Assembly: GCF_011764565.1 (NCBI RefSeq)
Contig: NZ_AP022871.1
Span: 6,386,320-6,450,319, forward strand
Source: Phytohabitans suffuscus
Lineage (GTDB): Bacteria > Actinomycetota > Actinomycetes > Mycobacteriales > Micromonosporaceae
Reading direction: 5' to 3'
Length of the DNA stretch: 64,000 nucleotides
Both the position numbers and the translations under genes were made by a program. Shown one piece after another: positions 51,287 through 60,986 of the stretch (positions are counted from its first letter, which is position 1; each line of letters opens with the position of its first letter). The notes under the pieces are model-generated. The model saw nothing but the letters and a program-made list of their open reading frames with translations. It had not been told where the DNA came from and made no database searches.

Positions 51287-51535
51287 TCAGTCTGGCTTCG
51301 ATGGTAACCAGGCATGGATCAGCCGGGCGACGGCGATGGCGAGCCCGGGGCCAAGCACGATGATCCAGAGTGGTCGCGGTCCGTCCAGCGTGAGGACGAG
51401 CGCCAGCGAGACTCCGATGTGGACGGCGAGAGTCCAGGTCCGGACCCGGATCAACCGCAGCGGTAGGCTTGCCACGACCATCGAGACGACCGCCATGGGC
51501 ACCAGAATCAGCACGACGACGCTGAACGCGGCCAC
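51287..51535 (-). CDS. Small membrane protein
   Basis: 82 residues, mostly hydrophobic, with two to three membrane segments (AFSVVVLILVPMAVVSMVVA, TLAVHIGVSLALVLTL, PLWIIVLGPGLAIAVARLIH). The charged C-terminus WLPSKPD suggests a cytoplasmic tail. No family is recognised. It is probably a real gene because of its length and hydrophobic pattern, but nothing ties it to the neighbours. Confidence 0.55.
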   Translation of the reverse strand: MAAFSVVVLILVPMAVVSMVVASLPLRLIRVRTWTLAVHIGVSLALVLTLDGPRPLWIIVLGPGLAIAVARLIHAWLPSKPD

Positions 51536-51589
51536 CGGCCTAGCCTAACCCTGCACGGCCGTGCCCGCCCGGGCGCCCGGACCTTCCGG

Positions 51590-54500
51590 TCAGCTGCTGT
51601 GCGAGGGGTCCCTCGGGATGCTGCGGTCCAGGCAGAAACTGGCATCGTCCGGGTTGACACCGGGGTCGTCCGGCCACGGCAGCGGCGACATGTCCCACGG
51701 GTTGCCGGACCGGTCGGTCGCCGAGTCGCACGGGCCCCAGGGATTCGGCCACAGCGGGAAGGTCTGGTTCGGGTCGGGTAGCGCGCTGAAGTTTCTGAAG
51801 TCGCCCCGCCACACCGGAGCCGAGCTGCCCGAGTTGCCACCGGTGAGGGACATCGCCTGGCCGTTGTGGTAGAGGTACTGGTCCGGCATCCAGCTCGCGC
51901 GCAGGATCGGCCGGTTGTTCTCCCGGATCGTCCCGTCCGCGCAGGCCCGGAAGTGCAGCTCCTGCCAGATCGGCGCGGCCTGGGTGAACAGGCTCGCGTT
52001 GACCCCAGCGAAGTAGCCGTTGGAGAAGAACATCTCCCGCACGCCGTTGGCGAGGTCGCGGACCGCGTCCGGCACGTCAGGGTCGGCCGACAGGTCGTCG
52101 ACGTACCCGGTCATGGCCTCGGAGGGCCCGTCCTCGCCCAGCATCGGCCGGTAGCCGATGGAACCGCCGGCGACGAAGAGCGAGGTGACGCAGACCGCGT
52201 TGGTTTCGGACGGCACTCCGGCGGAGTCGACCGGCACCGGGGCCTTGCCGGCGTAGGCGTAGGCCCGGCCGGGCAGCTTTCCGCTGGCGAGTGGGTCGAC
52301 GCTGGTCCATGCTCCGTCGTGCGCGTTGAGGTCCTTGATGCGGTAGTCGAGGTCCGGCTTCGGGATCCCGTACGCGGTCTGGATCGTGGTGAACATGTCC
52401 ATGACGAAGTCCGGCAGGTGGGTGTTGCCGGTCCGGTGCTCGAAGACGCCGAACTCGCTGCCGGGGACGATGTGCCCGGATCCGTCGAAGACGAACGACA
52501 CGGTGGCCTTCGTCCTGATCTTGAAATGGTCGTCGTTGCTGAAGTGCGCCGGGCGCTGGGTGCCGGTAGGGCGGTCGGTGTAGGGCTGGGCGAAGCCGAT
52601 CCAGCGGGCGATGCTCTGGCCGTCCGGATGGTTCACCGGGTCGGTACCCGCCGTGACGATCTGGGTGCGCCAGCGCTGGGCAAACGCCCTCACGGTGGTC
52701 GGTATGCAGTCCCCGGCGGCCGGGCAGGCCGGCAGGGCGAGGATGTCACCGGTCTTCGAGTGACCCCAGTCGTGGAGCGACTGCCGGTTGGCCAGCGGGC
52801 CGGCCAGCCAGGATGCGGGCGCCGCGGTGTCGAGGTCCTGGTCCTCGTCGAAGACTGCGACGGCCTCTACCGACTCCTCGCGGAATGTGCCGGCGACCGG
52901 CACGAACGCCATCGCGTCGATGGCAATGTCCTCGCTGCCGTCGCCGTCCGGGGTGATCGAGCTGACCGTCACCTCGGGTACCCCGTTGAACATGAACGTC
53001 CCGATCGACACCCAGCGGTTGCCCTCGCCGGGCTGGCGGACCACACGTTCCCGCGGACCGTTGGCAGTCTGCACGACGTACCGAGCGAGCCTGGTGTGCG
53101 CGCCGTGATCGGGCAACGCGACCAGGATCTTCATCGGCCCGTTCCGGGTCTGGCCCAGCCGCCACTTGGCCTGGACCTCCAGCTTGGTGCCGTTGTCGGC
53201 GGCCGTGCGGGTGTGGGTGAACCAGAAATGTCCGCCGAACCCGCCGCCGATCTGATGTGTGTCGATCTTCCCGGGATACTGTCCGGTGGCGTCCGGCCTG
53301 AAGGTCAACGTGAACGTCCCGGCGTTGCTCCACGGGCGGCCGCAGTTCGGCCGGATCGACGGGGTACCGTCCACCACGTCATCGATGATGAGCGCGTTGC
53401 CCGGCAGACCGTCCAATGTGCACCGTGGTGGGTAGGCCGTCCCGTCCTCCTGGTAGGCGTAGCCGGGGTCGAACCGCAGCAGCTCGTTGCCGCAGCTGAA
53501 GTTGCAGTCCGACTTCCACGTGCTCGGTTGGTGGTACCAGCACTTGAGGTCGAACTGGCCGGCGGCGTTGCGGTGCGCGCAGGGACCGGCCGGCTCGCCG
53601 ATCACGTCCGGGTCGGTGGGCAGGTAAGAGGCGCCCGGCACGCAGTCGTTGCTGGCGTCGCAGAACTGGGTCACCGGCGGCTTGACGTTGGTGCGGTTCA
53701 GCGGGCCGGTGACCGCATCGCCGTTCCACCACGCCGGCCGGAACCCGGCCACCAGATTGTTGGGGCTCTCCAGCACCTCGACCGGGTGGCCGGCCCAGCC
53801 CATGACCTTCTCCGGGTACGGCCAGTACTGCGGGTGCGCGGCGTCCTCGTAGGTGGTGTCCAGGAACGCCTTGCGGTTGGCTGGATACCTCGGGTTGACC
53901 GGGTTGTTGGCCCAGCCGACACCCCAGGCACCGTTGTGCGCGCCGGCTTGGGACTGCGGGTGGTAGCCGGAGTTGTAGGCCCAGACCGCGAAGAACCAGT
54001 TCTCGATCTTCGCGGCGTCGCCGTTGTTGATGCGTAGGCCGGCCGCGCGGGTCTCGTTCCACTTCTGCTGGAGGATCCGTGTGCCGGCCGCGACGTTGGC
54101 GGCGAAGTCCAGCGCGACCGCGCGCTGGCTGTCGTACGGCAGCGCGGTCTCGCCCGGCTTGGTCCGCCCGGCCAGCCGCATGCCGTCGGTCACCTGGGTC
54201 ACCCCGTAGCCACAGTCGGCGTCCGCCCAGTTGATGGTCCAGTCGTCGGCCGGGTCGCTGTTATAGATCTCCAGGCCGAAGTAGTTTCCGATGAGTGGGT
54301 TGGCGGTCACGCCGGGGACCGCGAACCGGGCCGCCTGCCACAGGTTCGACTCCTGCGCTGCCACGCCGAGCATCACCTGCGCCGGCATGAATCCGCCGCC
54401 ATTGAGCGCCAAAGGCGGGAACAACCCCTGCGGCGTGTAGGCCGGCATGCCGAGGTTCTTCCAGTTGGCTGGCCGGCTCACTGTCAGCACGCCGCGCACG

Positions 54501-55858
54501 GCCTGGTCAACGGCCCATTCCACCTGCCGGGGCTTGGGCTGCATGGCCTGGTTGCGGGGATCGTTGCGGGGCACCGAGCAGTACCGCTCGGCGAAGTCCG
54601 CCGGGTTGTCCGGGTCCGCCTGGATCGAGCTGCCGCCGGGCGCCACGGCGATCGCCGGGCTGAGCTGCCGGCCGGCGTTGGGCCCCTGGCCGCCGTAAGC
54701 TCCGGCGTCCGGGGTGGTGCCGAAGCTGACCGCCCGGCCGGTGGCGGTCGCCACGGCGGTGATCTCCACCGGCTCCGCGACCTCCTGGACCGAGGTGACG
54801 GCGAGCTGGCCGTGGGTGGACATCCGGGTCCCCACCGGTACCGGCACGACCGCGACACCGGCCGGCCGCGGCCCTGCGACCGGCGACTGCCGCACGCCGG
54901 TGACGGCCACCTGACCGCCGCGCCCCGAGGTCACGTCCAGCTCGGTGAGCCCGCCGGTGGAGATGACCTGTGGTACCGCGTCCCGGGCCCCTCTCCCGGT
55001 GGGGGCGGCCGGCACCGTGGTGCGGCGGACCACGACCCGATCGGCGCCCTCCCGGTCCATGTACACCACGCCACCGCCGGCGTCCGCGGCGAGCTTGAAG
55101 GGCACGCCGGAGGCTGGCGCGAGCCGGCGCCGGGACCCGTCGGCGGCTACCCGGACCAGCATTCCCCGGTCGGCGGCGACGATCCCGTGGCGCGTCGGCA
55201 CGGCCGCGGTGAGCTGGCCCGGTACCACGATCCTCGCGGTTATCGCGGCGGTCGCGGTGTTCAACCCGAGCAGGCGGGTACGCTCGGCGCCCTCGTTGAA
55301 CTGGGACAGCACCGCTTCCTCGCCGGTACCGCACGCCGGGTTGAAGTAGGCCAGGCTGGTCAGCACCGGCAACTTCGTGACCGCGCCGGTGACCACGTCC
55401 ACCACCGCGGTGAAGCCGCCGCGATCGTAGAGGTCGGCGCGGTTGGTGAAGGTACGCGGCGCGTACACCACGACGACCCGGCGGCCGGAGCCGGTGACGC
55501 ACGCGTTCCCGATCCACCGGTCGGTCTCCAGTCCGGGCTCGGCGAGCGTGGCCAGGGTCCGCCACCGGTAACCCTTCGCGGCGTCCGCGACGAGGATGTG
55601 GAAGCCGTCCGCGTCGCCACTGGTGACCCAGGCCCGGTCGGGCGAGCGCGACCAGCCTTCGCCGAGGACCGTGGCCCGTTGGTCCGCCGGCACACTGTCC
55701 GGCGACCGGCTTACCGTCGGCGGTCCACCGGGAGCCGGGACCGTGGGCGGTACGACCGGCGGCGGCGCGGCCAGGCCCGGAGCGGGCAGCAGGACCAACG
55801 TGGCGGCGAGTGCGACGGCGGGCAGACCACTGCGCTGCGCCCATTCTCCAGCCGGCAC
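51590..55858 (-). CDS. Large secreted protein with lytic-transglycosylase-like and golvesin-like domains
   Basis: Secreted protein of about 1422 residues. GTG at 55858 follows GAGGAGG by 5 bp and is followed by a signal peptide (LPAVALAATLVLLPAPGLAA). A Pro-rich linker and a beta-propeller-like region (about 50-400) precede an SLT-type domain: MLGVAAQESNLWQAA with Glu503, CGYGVTQVTDGMRLAG and WFFAVWAYNSGYHP. From about 860 to 990 a golvesin C-terminal-like domain is seen (THQIGGGFGGHFWFTHT, NRWVSIGTFMF, DIAIDAMAFVPV). The C-terminal 400 residues are unassigned. It probably acts on peptidoglycan or at the cell surface. Confidence 0.8.
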   Translation of the reverse strand: MPAGEWAQRSGLPAVALAATLVLLPAPGLAAPPPVVPPTVPAPGGPPTVSRSPDSVPADQRATVLGEGWSRSPDRAWVTSGDADGFHILVADAAKGYRWRTLATLAEPGLETDRWIGNACVTGSGRRVVVVYAPRTFTNRADLYDRGGFTAVVDVVTGAVTKLPVLTSLAYFNPACGTGEEAVLSQFNEGAERTRLLGLNTATAAITARIVVPGQLTAAVPTRHGIVAADRGMLVRVAADGSRRRLAPASGVPFKLAADAGGGVVYMDREGADRVVVRRTTVPAAPTGRGARDAVPQVISTGGLTELDVTSGRGGQVAVTGVRQSPVAGPRPAGVAVVPVPVGTRMSTHGQLAVTSVQEVAEPVEITAVATATGRAVSFGTTPDAGAYGGQGPNAGRQLSPAIAVAPGGSSIQADPDNPADFAERYCSVPRNDPRNQAMQPKPRQVEWAVDQAVRGVLTVSRPANWKNLGMPAYTPQGLFPPLALNGGGFMPAQVMLGVAAQESNLWQAARFAVPGVTANPLIGNYFGLEIYNSDPADDWTINWADADCGYGVTQVTDGMRLAGRTKPGETALPYDSQRAVALDFAANVAAGTRILQQKWNETRAAGLRINNGDAAKIENWFFAVWAYNSGYHPQSQAGAHNGAWGVGWANNPVNPRYPANRKAFLDTTYEDAAHPQYWPYPEKVMGWAGHPVEVLESPNNLVAGFRPAWWNGDAVTGPLNRTNVKPPVTQFCDASNDCVPGASYLPTDPDVIGEPAGPCAHRNAAGQFDLKCWYHQPSTWKSDCNFSCGNELLRFDPGYAYQEDGTAYPPRCTLDGLPGNALIIDDVVDGTPSIRPNCGRPWSNAGTFTLTFRPDATGQYPGKIDTHQIGGGFGGHFWFTHTRTAADNGTKLEVQAKWRLGQTRNGPMKILVALPDHGAHTRLARYVVQTANGPRERVVRQPGEGNRWVSIGTFMFNGVPEVTVSSITPDGDGSEDIAIDAMAFVPVAGTFREESVEAVAVFDEDQDLDTAAPASWLAGPLANRQSLHDWGHSKTGDILALPACPAAGDCIPTTVRAFAQRWRTQIVTAGTDPVNHPDGQSIARWIGFAQPYTDRPTGTQRPAHFSNDDHFKIRTKATVSFVFDGSGHIVPGSEFGVFEHRTGNTHLPDFVMDMFTTIQTAYGIPKPDLDYRIKDLNAHDGAWTSVDPLASGKLPGRAYAYAGKAPVPVDSAGVPSETNAVCVTSLFVAGGSIGYRPMLGEDGPSEAMTGYVDDLSADPDVPDAVRDLANGVREMFFSNGYFAGVNASLFTQAAPIWQELHFRACADGTIRENNRPILRASWMPDQYLYHNGQAMSLTGGNSGSSAPVWRGDFRNFSALPDPNQTFPLWPNPWGPCDSATDRSGNPWDMSPLPWPDDPGVNPDDASFCLDRSIPRDPSHSS

Positions 55859-56256
55859 GTTGGCCTCCTCGGGTGTGGACGAGCGACCCGCTAACACTCG
55901 GTTGCCCGAAGAATACACAGACACCTATCGATGCAAAATGTTGTGTCCGCAGCTTGACGCGAGACGCGAAAAATGAGACGACCGGGCCGACTTCGCCAGT
56001 GGTCCGGCCTGTCTCTCGGCGAGGATGCTGCCGGCGCTGGACCGGTCCGGTGGGTTTCGTGGCTGGTCGGGGCCTGGTTTGGTCGGGCCGGGTCAGATCC
56101 AGCTGGGCAGTCGTCGCAGGCGGGCACAGGCGTGGGCGAGCAGGTAGTGCCGGGAGCGGCCGGCCGTAAGACCCGAACGACTCCTAGATCCATGAGAGTA
56201 GCTGCTCTTGTGTAGCAGTTGGACAGCGACGAAAGTGACGTCCAAAGGGAGGCATC
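55859..56256. other. Intergenic region upstream of alkB
   Basis: No gene is supported. The minus strand around 56100-56170 reads RSRHYLLAHACARLRRLPSW before a stop, which recalls a mobile-element or regulator fragment; there is too little for a call. GGGAGG before the alkB start is at 56247-56252. Confidence 0.4.
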
Positions 56257-57462
56257 GTGGAGGCGCAACCGGAGGTCGACGTGGACGTCCCGATCAACAA
56301 CCTGAAGCGTGACCCGAGGAAGTACGCCTGGCTACAGGCCCTGCTGGTCCCCGCGCTGCCGTTTCTCGCCTACATCGCGTGGCGGGCCACGGGCGGGGCC
56401 GCTTGGACCTGGTGGATCCCCGTGGTACTGGTGTTCGGGGTGATCCCGGTATCCGATCTGATCGTCGGTGAAGACCACCGCAACCTGCCCGAGGACCTCG
56501 TCCGTCAGCTACAGGAGATGCGGTACTACCGTTGGATCACCTACCTGTTCCTGCCCGCGCAGTACGTGGGGCTGACCCTGTGCTGCTGGATCTGGGTGCG
56601 CGGCGGGCTGGGCATCGTGGGTATGGCCGGGCTTGTCTTCACCGCCGGCATCGTCAACGGCATCGCGATCAATACCGCACACGAGTTGGGGCACAAGCGG
56701 GAGACGGTGGAGCGCTGGTTGTCGAAGATCGCGCTGGCGCCGACCGGGTATGGGCACTTCTTCGTTGAGCACAACCACGGTCACCACGTCCGCGTGGCCA
56801 CGCCGGAGGACCCGGCGAGTGCCCGGCTCGGCGAGAGCTTCTGGGTGTTCTTACCGCGAACGGTTCTCGGTAGCCTCCGCTCGGCGTGGCGGCTGGAGGT
56901 CCGGCGGTTCCGCATCCGCTCGCGCAGCCCCTGGACCTGGCGAAACAACGTGCTCAACGCGTGGGCTATGACGGTCGTGCTCGGCGCCGTGCTCGTCGGC
57001 GTGTTCGGGATCGAGGTGGTGCCGTTCCTGCTGCTGCAGGCGGTGGTGGGTGTCTCGCTGCTTGAGGTCGTCAACTACCTCGAGCATTACGGGTTGTGCC
57101 GGCAGCGGACCGCGGCCGGCCGGTACGAGAAGGTCGGTCCCCGTCACAGCTGGAACAGCGACCGCGTCGTGACCAACGTCTGCCTCTTCCAGTTGCAGCG
57201 TCACAGCGACCATCACCTCAACCCGCTGCGCCGGTACCAGACGCTGCGCAACCTCGACGCCTCGCCGCAGCTGCCCTCCGGTTACGCCACCATGATCGTC
57301 ATAGCTCTCATCACTCCACTGTGGCGGCGCATCATGGACCCGAAGGTGCTGGCACACTACGGCGGCGATTTGGCGCTGGCGAATGTCCATCCACCGGCGG
57401 TGCGGCGGCTGCGGGAGCGCTACCCTGATCCATCCACTGTGGGTAGTGCTGTAGCGGCATAG
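56257..57462 (+). CDS. alkB: AlkB-type alkane 1-monooxygenase
   Basis: Membrane di-iron monooxygenase of 401 residues. All histidine boxes of AlkB are present: NTAHELGHKRE, FFVEHNHGHHVRVATPEDPA and LQRHSDHHLNP, with the HYG motif in NYLEHYGLCR. Several membrane helices precede the first box. It hydroxylates terminal methyl groups of alkanes or fatty chains using rubredoxin electrons; no rubredoxin gene is adjacent. GTG start with GGGAGG 4 bp upstream. Xylene-monooxygenase-like relatives are the main alternative. No link to the beta-lactam cluster is evident. Confidence 0.9.
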   Translation: MEAQPEVDVDVPINNLKRDPRKYAWLQALLVPALPFLAYIAWRATGGAAWTWWIPVVLVFGVIPVSDLIVGEDHRNLPEDLVRQLQEMRYYRWITYLFLPAQYVGLTLCCWIWVRGGLGIVGMAGLVFTAGIVNGIAINTAHELGHKRETVERWLSKIALAPTGYGHFFVEHNHGHHVRVATPEDPASARLGESFWVFLPRTVLGSLRSAWRLEVRRFRIRSRSPWTWRNNVLNAWAMTVVLGAVLVGVFGIEVVPFLLLQAVVGVSLLEVVNYLEHYGLCRQRTAAGRYEKVGPRHSWNSDRVVTNVCLFQLQRHSDHHLNPLRRYQTLRNLDASPQLPSGYATMIVIALITPLWRRIMDPKVLAHYGGDLALANVHPPAVRRLRERYPDPSTVGSAVAA

Positions 57463-57743
57463 TGTGATTGCGTAACGGCCAGCGGAAGTGGCGTTGGCTC
57501 GGCCTCAACCAAGCCCATTGCGCGATCACCATCGTGCGGTGGGACTGCGGCCGACCACCGACTCTGGTGTCGGCGCTAATTGATCTTTGCCATAGCTGCT
57601 AGATCGTCTTCCTCGCCCAGATAGGGCCGTCCCGTGTGGGCGGCCTTCCGCGTTGTCGCGGTGTTCATGTTACGGCATCTTATCGAGGTGAAAGGAGCCC
57701 TCGCCTCCGTGTGCAGCCACCCCGGGCGCCTCTCGCGTCGAGT
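57463..57743. other. Intergenic region with possible terminator after alkB
   Basis: No gene is seen. An imperfect stem, GGCCGTCCC (57625-57633) with GGGCGGCC (57638-57645), could act as an alkB terminator. The remainder holds nothing I can support. Confidence 0.4.
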
Positions 57744-58493
57744 TCAGGGCGGCCCTGACCGCGGTCGGGTGTGGGCGCTGGGGGCTGGCCTCTCGGTGAG
57801 TACCCACCGGTCGTCGTGACCTGTGGCGATCGCGATCGCCTCGGTTACCCGCCGGGCCGCCGCCGGATCATCGACGAAGCTGACGGCGGCTTCGAGGTCG
57901 ACCGGCGGCCCGCCGGCGAGGCTCGCGGCCACGGCGATCAGCTGCCGGTCACGGTCCGGCACGTCGGCGGCCGCGGCGAAGCTGACCACCGCCGCCCAGT
58001 CGGTGACCTGTCCCATCTGCACGGGGTCACCCATGTCCCACACCAGATCCAGGATCCCCACGAGTTCGCCGAAGCCCGGCTGGTCCGCAACCGCGGTGAA
58101 AGTCAGCAGATGCGCGGCGGCCCGCCGGCCGGGCGAGGCGCCGGTGGCGATGTCGGTGCGCAGGACGCCCCGAATCTCATCACCGGTGAACCCGGAGGCG
58201 AAGTCCGGCCGGGGAGTCCTCCGATGCGGCGGCGGCGCCGTATCGGGGTCGGCCAGCAGCTCCGCCACCCGCAGGCACTCCACACACGGCGGCAACGCGG
58301 CGATGTCGACGCACGTGTCACTGAGGTGCATGTCGTACGCAATGTCGATCGCCCACTGGTCACTGCCCCAGACCGGACGCTCCGGAGCCGAACACAGCGT
58401 GAGACCCGTCTGCCCGCCGTCCCCGCCGGCCGCGTCGTCGAGATCCACGGACAGGTGCCGCAACGTGCCGTCCGTACACGGTCGAGGCGTCAT
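57744..58493 (-). CDS. Hypothetical protein
   Basis: About 249 residues, Asp- and Ala-rich, with no recognised domain. The N-terminal half contains the Cys pair ALPPCVECLRVAEL and the C-terminal half is helical (FGELVGILDLVWDMGDPVQM). ATG at 58493 follows GAGGAGG, which makes it better than the upstream start at 58538. It looks like a real gene because of the ribosome site and codon pattern. It is convergent with alkB. Confidence 0.6.
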   Translation of the reverse strand: MTPRPCTDGTLRHLSVDLDDAAGGDGGQTGLTLCSAPERPVWGSDQWAIDIAYDMHLSDTCVDIAALPPCVECLRVAELLADPDTAPPPHRRTPRPDFASGFTGDEIRGVLRTDIATGASPGRRAAAHLLTFTAVADQPGFGELVGILDLVWDMGDPVQMGQVTDWAAVVSFAAAADVPDRDRQLIAVAASLAGGPPVDLEAAVSFVDDPAAARRVTEAIAIATGHDDRWVLTERPAPSAHTRPRSGPP

Positions 58494-58961
58494 CGGGTCC
58501 TCCTCACCACCGGATGCGTCGCTGGTCACCCGTGACAACGAAGCCTATCCATGCCACGCAACGAGCCCGCCCCACGACGTGGAGGGATGCGTCGAGGCGT
58601 GAGCCGCGGCGCGGGCACGGACGAGCACGTCCCGGTACGGGTCGTGGTCCGGCTGCTGGCCGCGCTCGGCCAAGCGACGCTCTTCGCCACGGTCAAATCA
58701 TGGCAGCGGCCACTGTGGAAACGGCTCGCATACAGTCCACTACCGTCCCGCCGCGCCGGACACCTCGGGGCCGACGCGATCGTTTGGCCGCCGCCATGAC
58801 CAGACCCGCTGCCGTGCTCGCGGCGCCGCTGTCCAGCCCGGACCGTTCCAACACACGGCAGGACCAGAGACCAGAACGATTGGACGCTTACACCGCACAT
58901 CGACTGCTTCTCCTCCGACCCGGAACTGGTAAACGCCACCGCTCTCGCCGGTGCGCGCTGG
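58494..58961. other. Non-coding stretch left of the first IS
   Basis: No reading frame here has a ribosome site plus recognisable content. It contains the promoter side of the hypothetical gene and the IS target. Confidence 0.4.
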
Positions 58962-59947
58962 TAAGAGGGCATCTCATCCTATTTGGTGATGATCTGGTAT
59001 AGACACGACTGGTCCGTCATGGTCCAGCGTCCCACCACAGTGGATGTTGGTTTGGTAGGTCGGGTGAATGACGACTGGACGCCGTCCGTACGCTACTGAC
59101 CTGTCTGATGCCCGGTGGGCGTTGATCGAGCCGATGCTGTCGGCGTGGCGGGCTGGTCGAGTCGGGTTGGGGATCTCGCCGATGAAACATGATCTTCGCC
59201 AGATTGTGAACGCGATCCTGTACGTGAATCGGACCGGGATCCCGTGGGAGTATCTGCCGCACGATTTCCCGCCGTACAAGACGGTGCACGGCTACTTCGC
59301 GTTGTGGGAGACCGAAGGCGTCACCGAGGCGATCCATGACGCGTTGCGGGGCAAGGTCCGCCGGGCGGCGGGCCGGGATACTGAGCCCACTGCGGCGATT
59401 CTGGACGCGCAGTCCGTCAGGACCTCCGGCAACGTGCCCGAGCATTCGCAGGGAATCGATGCGGGAAAGAAGATCAAGGGGAGGAAGCGGCACATCGCCT
59501 CGGACGTGCTGGGTCTGCTGCTGGTGGTTTTGGTGACTGCGGCCAGTGTGCATGACACCGCCGGGGGTCGGGTGGTGGAGCAGGTGGCCAGCCAGTTCCC
59601 TACGGTCACGGTGGCCTGGGTGGATTCCGGCTACAAGCAAAGCGTCATCGACACCGGCGCGGTATACGGCATCGACGTGCAGGTGGTCACCAAAGATCCA
59701 ACGCAACGTGGGTTCGTGCCGCAACGCAAGAGGTGGGCCGTCGAGCGGACGTACGGGTGGTTGATGTTGCATCGCCGGCTGGCCCGCGACTACGAAACCA
59801 ACCCGCACCGGTCCCGGGCAATGATTCATTGGGCGATGATCGACAATATGTCCCGGCGGTTGACGGGTGAATCAACCCCTTCCTGGCGCGACGATCACCC
59901 GGCAGATCCGGACATAACCTGATACTCACGAGTCAGATGCCCTCTTA
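58962..59947 (+). mobile_element. IS5-family insertion sequence A
   Basis: About 986 bp bounded by 13-bp perfect inverted repeats TAAGAGGGCATCT (58962-58974) and AGATGCCCTCTTA (59935-59947), with weaker similarity further in. The terminal TA(A) may belong to the target. It encodes one complete transposase. Its right end directly abuts a second IS. Confidence 0.88.
59068..59922 (+). CDS. IS5-family transposase (IS A)
   Basis: DDE transposase of 284 residues. It has the N-terminal YATDLSDARWALIEPMLSAW, AILDAQSVRTS (first Asp), VTVAWVDSGYKQSVI (second Asp) and KRWAVERTYGWLMLHRRLARDYE (Glu). It is complete, with a stop inside the element, and is probably functional. ATG at 59068. Confidence 0.93.
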   Translation: MTTGRRPYATDLSDARWALIEPMLSAWRAGRVGLGISPMKHDLRQIVNAILYVNRTGIPWEYLPHDFPPYKTVHGYFALWETEGVTEAIHDALRGKVRRAAGRDTEPTAAILDAQSVRTSGNVPEHSQGIDAGKKIKGRKRHIASDVLGLLLVVLVTAASVHDTAGGRVVEQVASQFPTVTVAWVDSGYKQSVIDTGAVYGIDVQVVTKDPTQRGFVPQRKRWAVERTYGWLMLHRRLARDYETNPHRSRAMIHWAMIDNMSRRLTGESTPSWRDDHPADPDIT

Positions 59948-60986
59948 GACCCTGGTAAATAAGGGGTTCCGGGTGGTCGGTGGGCCGGGTGGAGATCGAT
60001 GACCACGGCCGTGCGGCGTGGTGGCGTGACATACAGAAGGGCCTTCGGTACGAGCAAAGGCGACTAAACCAGCTCAACCGAAGGCCCAGCCCTGTCTGTA
60101 TACCTGGTCGCGGGCGTCGCCGCACCCGCCACGCCGGCTACCGCCGGCGACCACCTGCCCACCGTCCGGCCACGGCGCTACCGGTCGGACACCAGCGATG
60201 CCGAATGGGCCGTGCTGGCCCCGCATGTGCCGGCCGGGACCGGACGCGGCCGCCCGATCATCTACCCGCGTCGGGACGTAGTGGACGCGATCCGCTACCT
60301 GGACCGCACCGGCTGCCAATGGGACGCTCTACCGGTCGACTTCCCGCACCACAAGCTGGTCTACCACTACTTCACCACCTGGACCCGCGACGGGACCTTG
60401 AACCGGATACACAACAGCCTGCGCGAACAAGTCCGTACCCAGGTCGAAGGCCGTAACCATCAGCCGACTGCCGCCGTCGTGGACTCCCAGAGCCTGCGCG
60501 GTGCGGAGACCGTCGGCCGCGCCAGCCGCGGCTACGACGCCGGCAAGAAGATCAACGGCCGTAAACGCCACATCGCGGTGGACACCTGCGGCCTACTCCT
60601 GGTCGTTCTCGTGACCGGCGCGAACGTCCAGGACCGCGACGCCGCGCAGCCGCTGCTGTGGGCACTGCGCGCCTGCTTCCCCACCATCAGCCTGGTCTGG
60701 GCCGATAGCGGCTACGCCGGCAAGCTCGTCGACTGGGCCGCCGCCTATCTCGCCCTGACCGTCCAGGTCGTCGCCAAGCTCGCCGGACAGACCACCTTCG
60801 TCGTCCTGCCCCGCAGATGGTGCGTGGAGCGCACCTTCTCCTGGATCAACCGCTGCCGACGCACCGTCCGCGACTACGAACGACGACCCGACCACCACGC
60901 CGCGATGGTCCAATGGGCCATGATCATCATCATGACCCGACGCCTCGCCCGCCACCAACCCCCTGAAACCCTTATTTACCAGGGTC
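59948..60986 (+). mobile_element. IS5-family insertion sequence B
   Basis: About 1039 bp. The ends share GACCCTGGTAAATAAGGG perfectly and further imperfect matches (TTC-GGG-GGT-GGTGG). TTA flanks both sides (59945-59947 and 60987-60989), consistent with a 3-bp target duplication. The left TTA is also the last bases of IS A, so B inserted exactly at the outer edge of A. Confidence 0.88.

Noticed and set aside
51866..54037. 723-codon plus-strand open frame
   Set aside because: Shadow of the secreted transglycosylase-like gene on the other strand; no domains or ribosome site.
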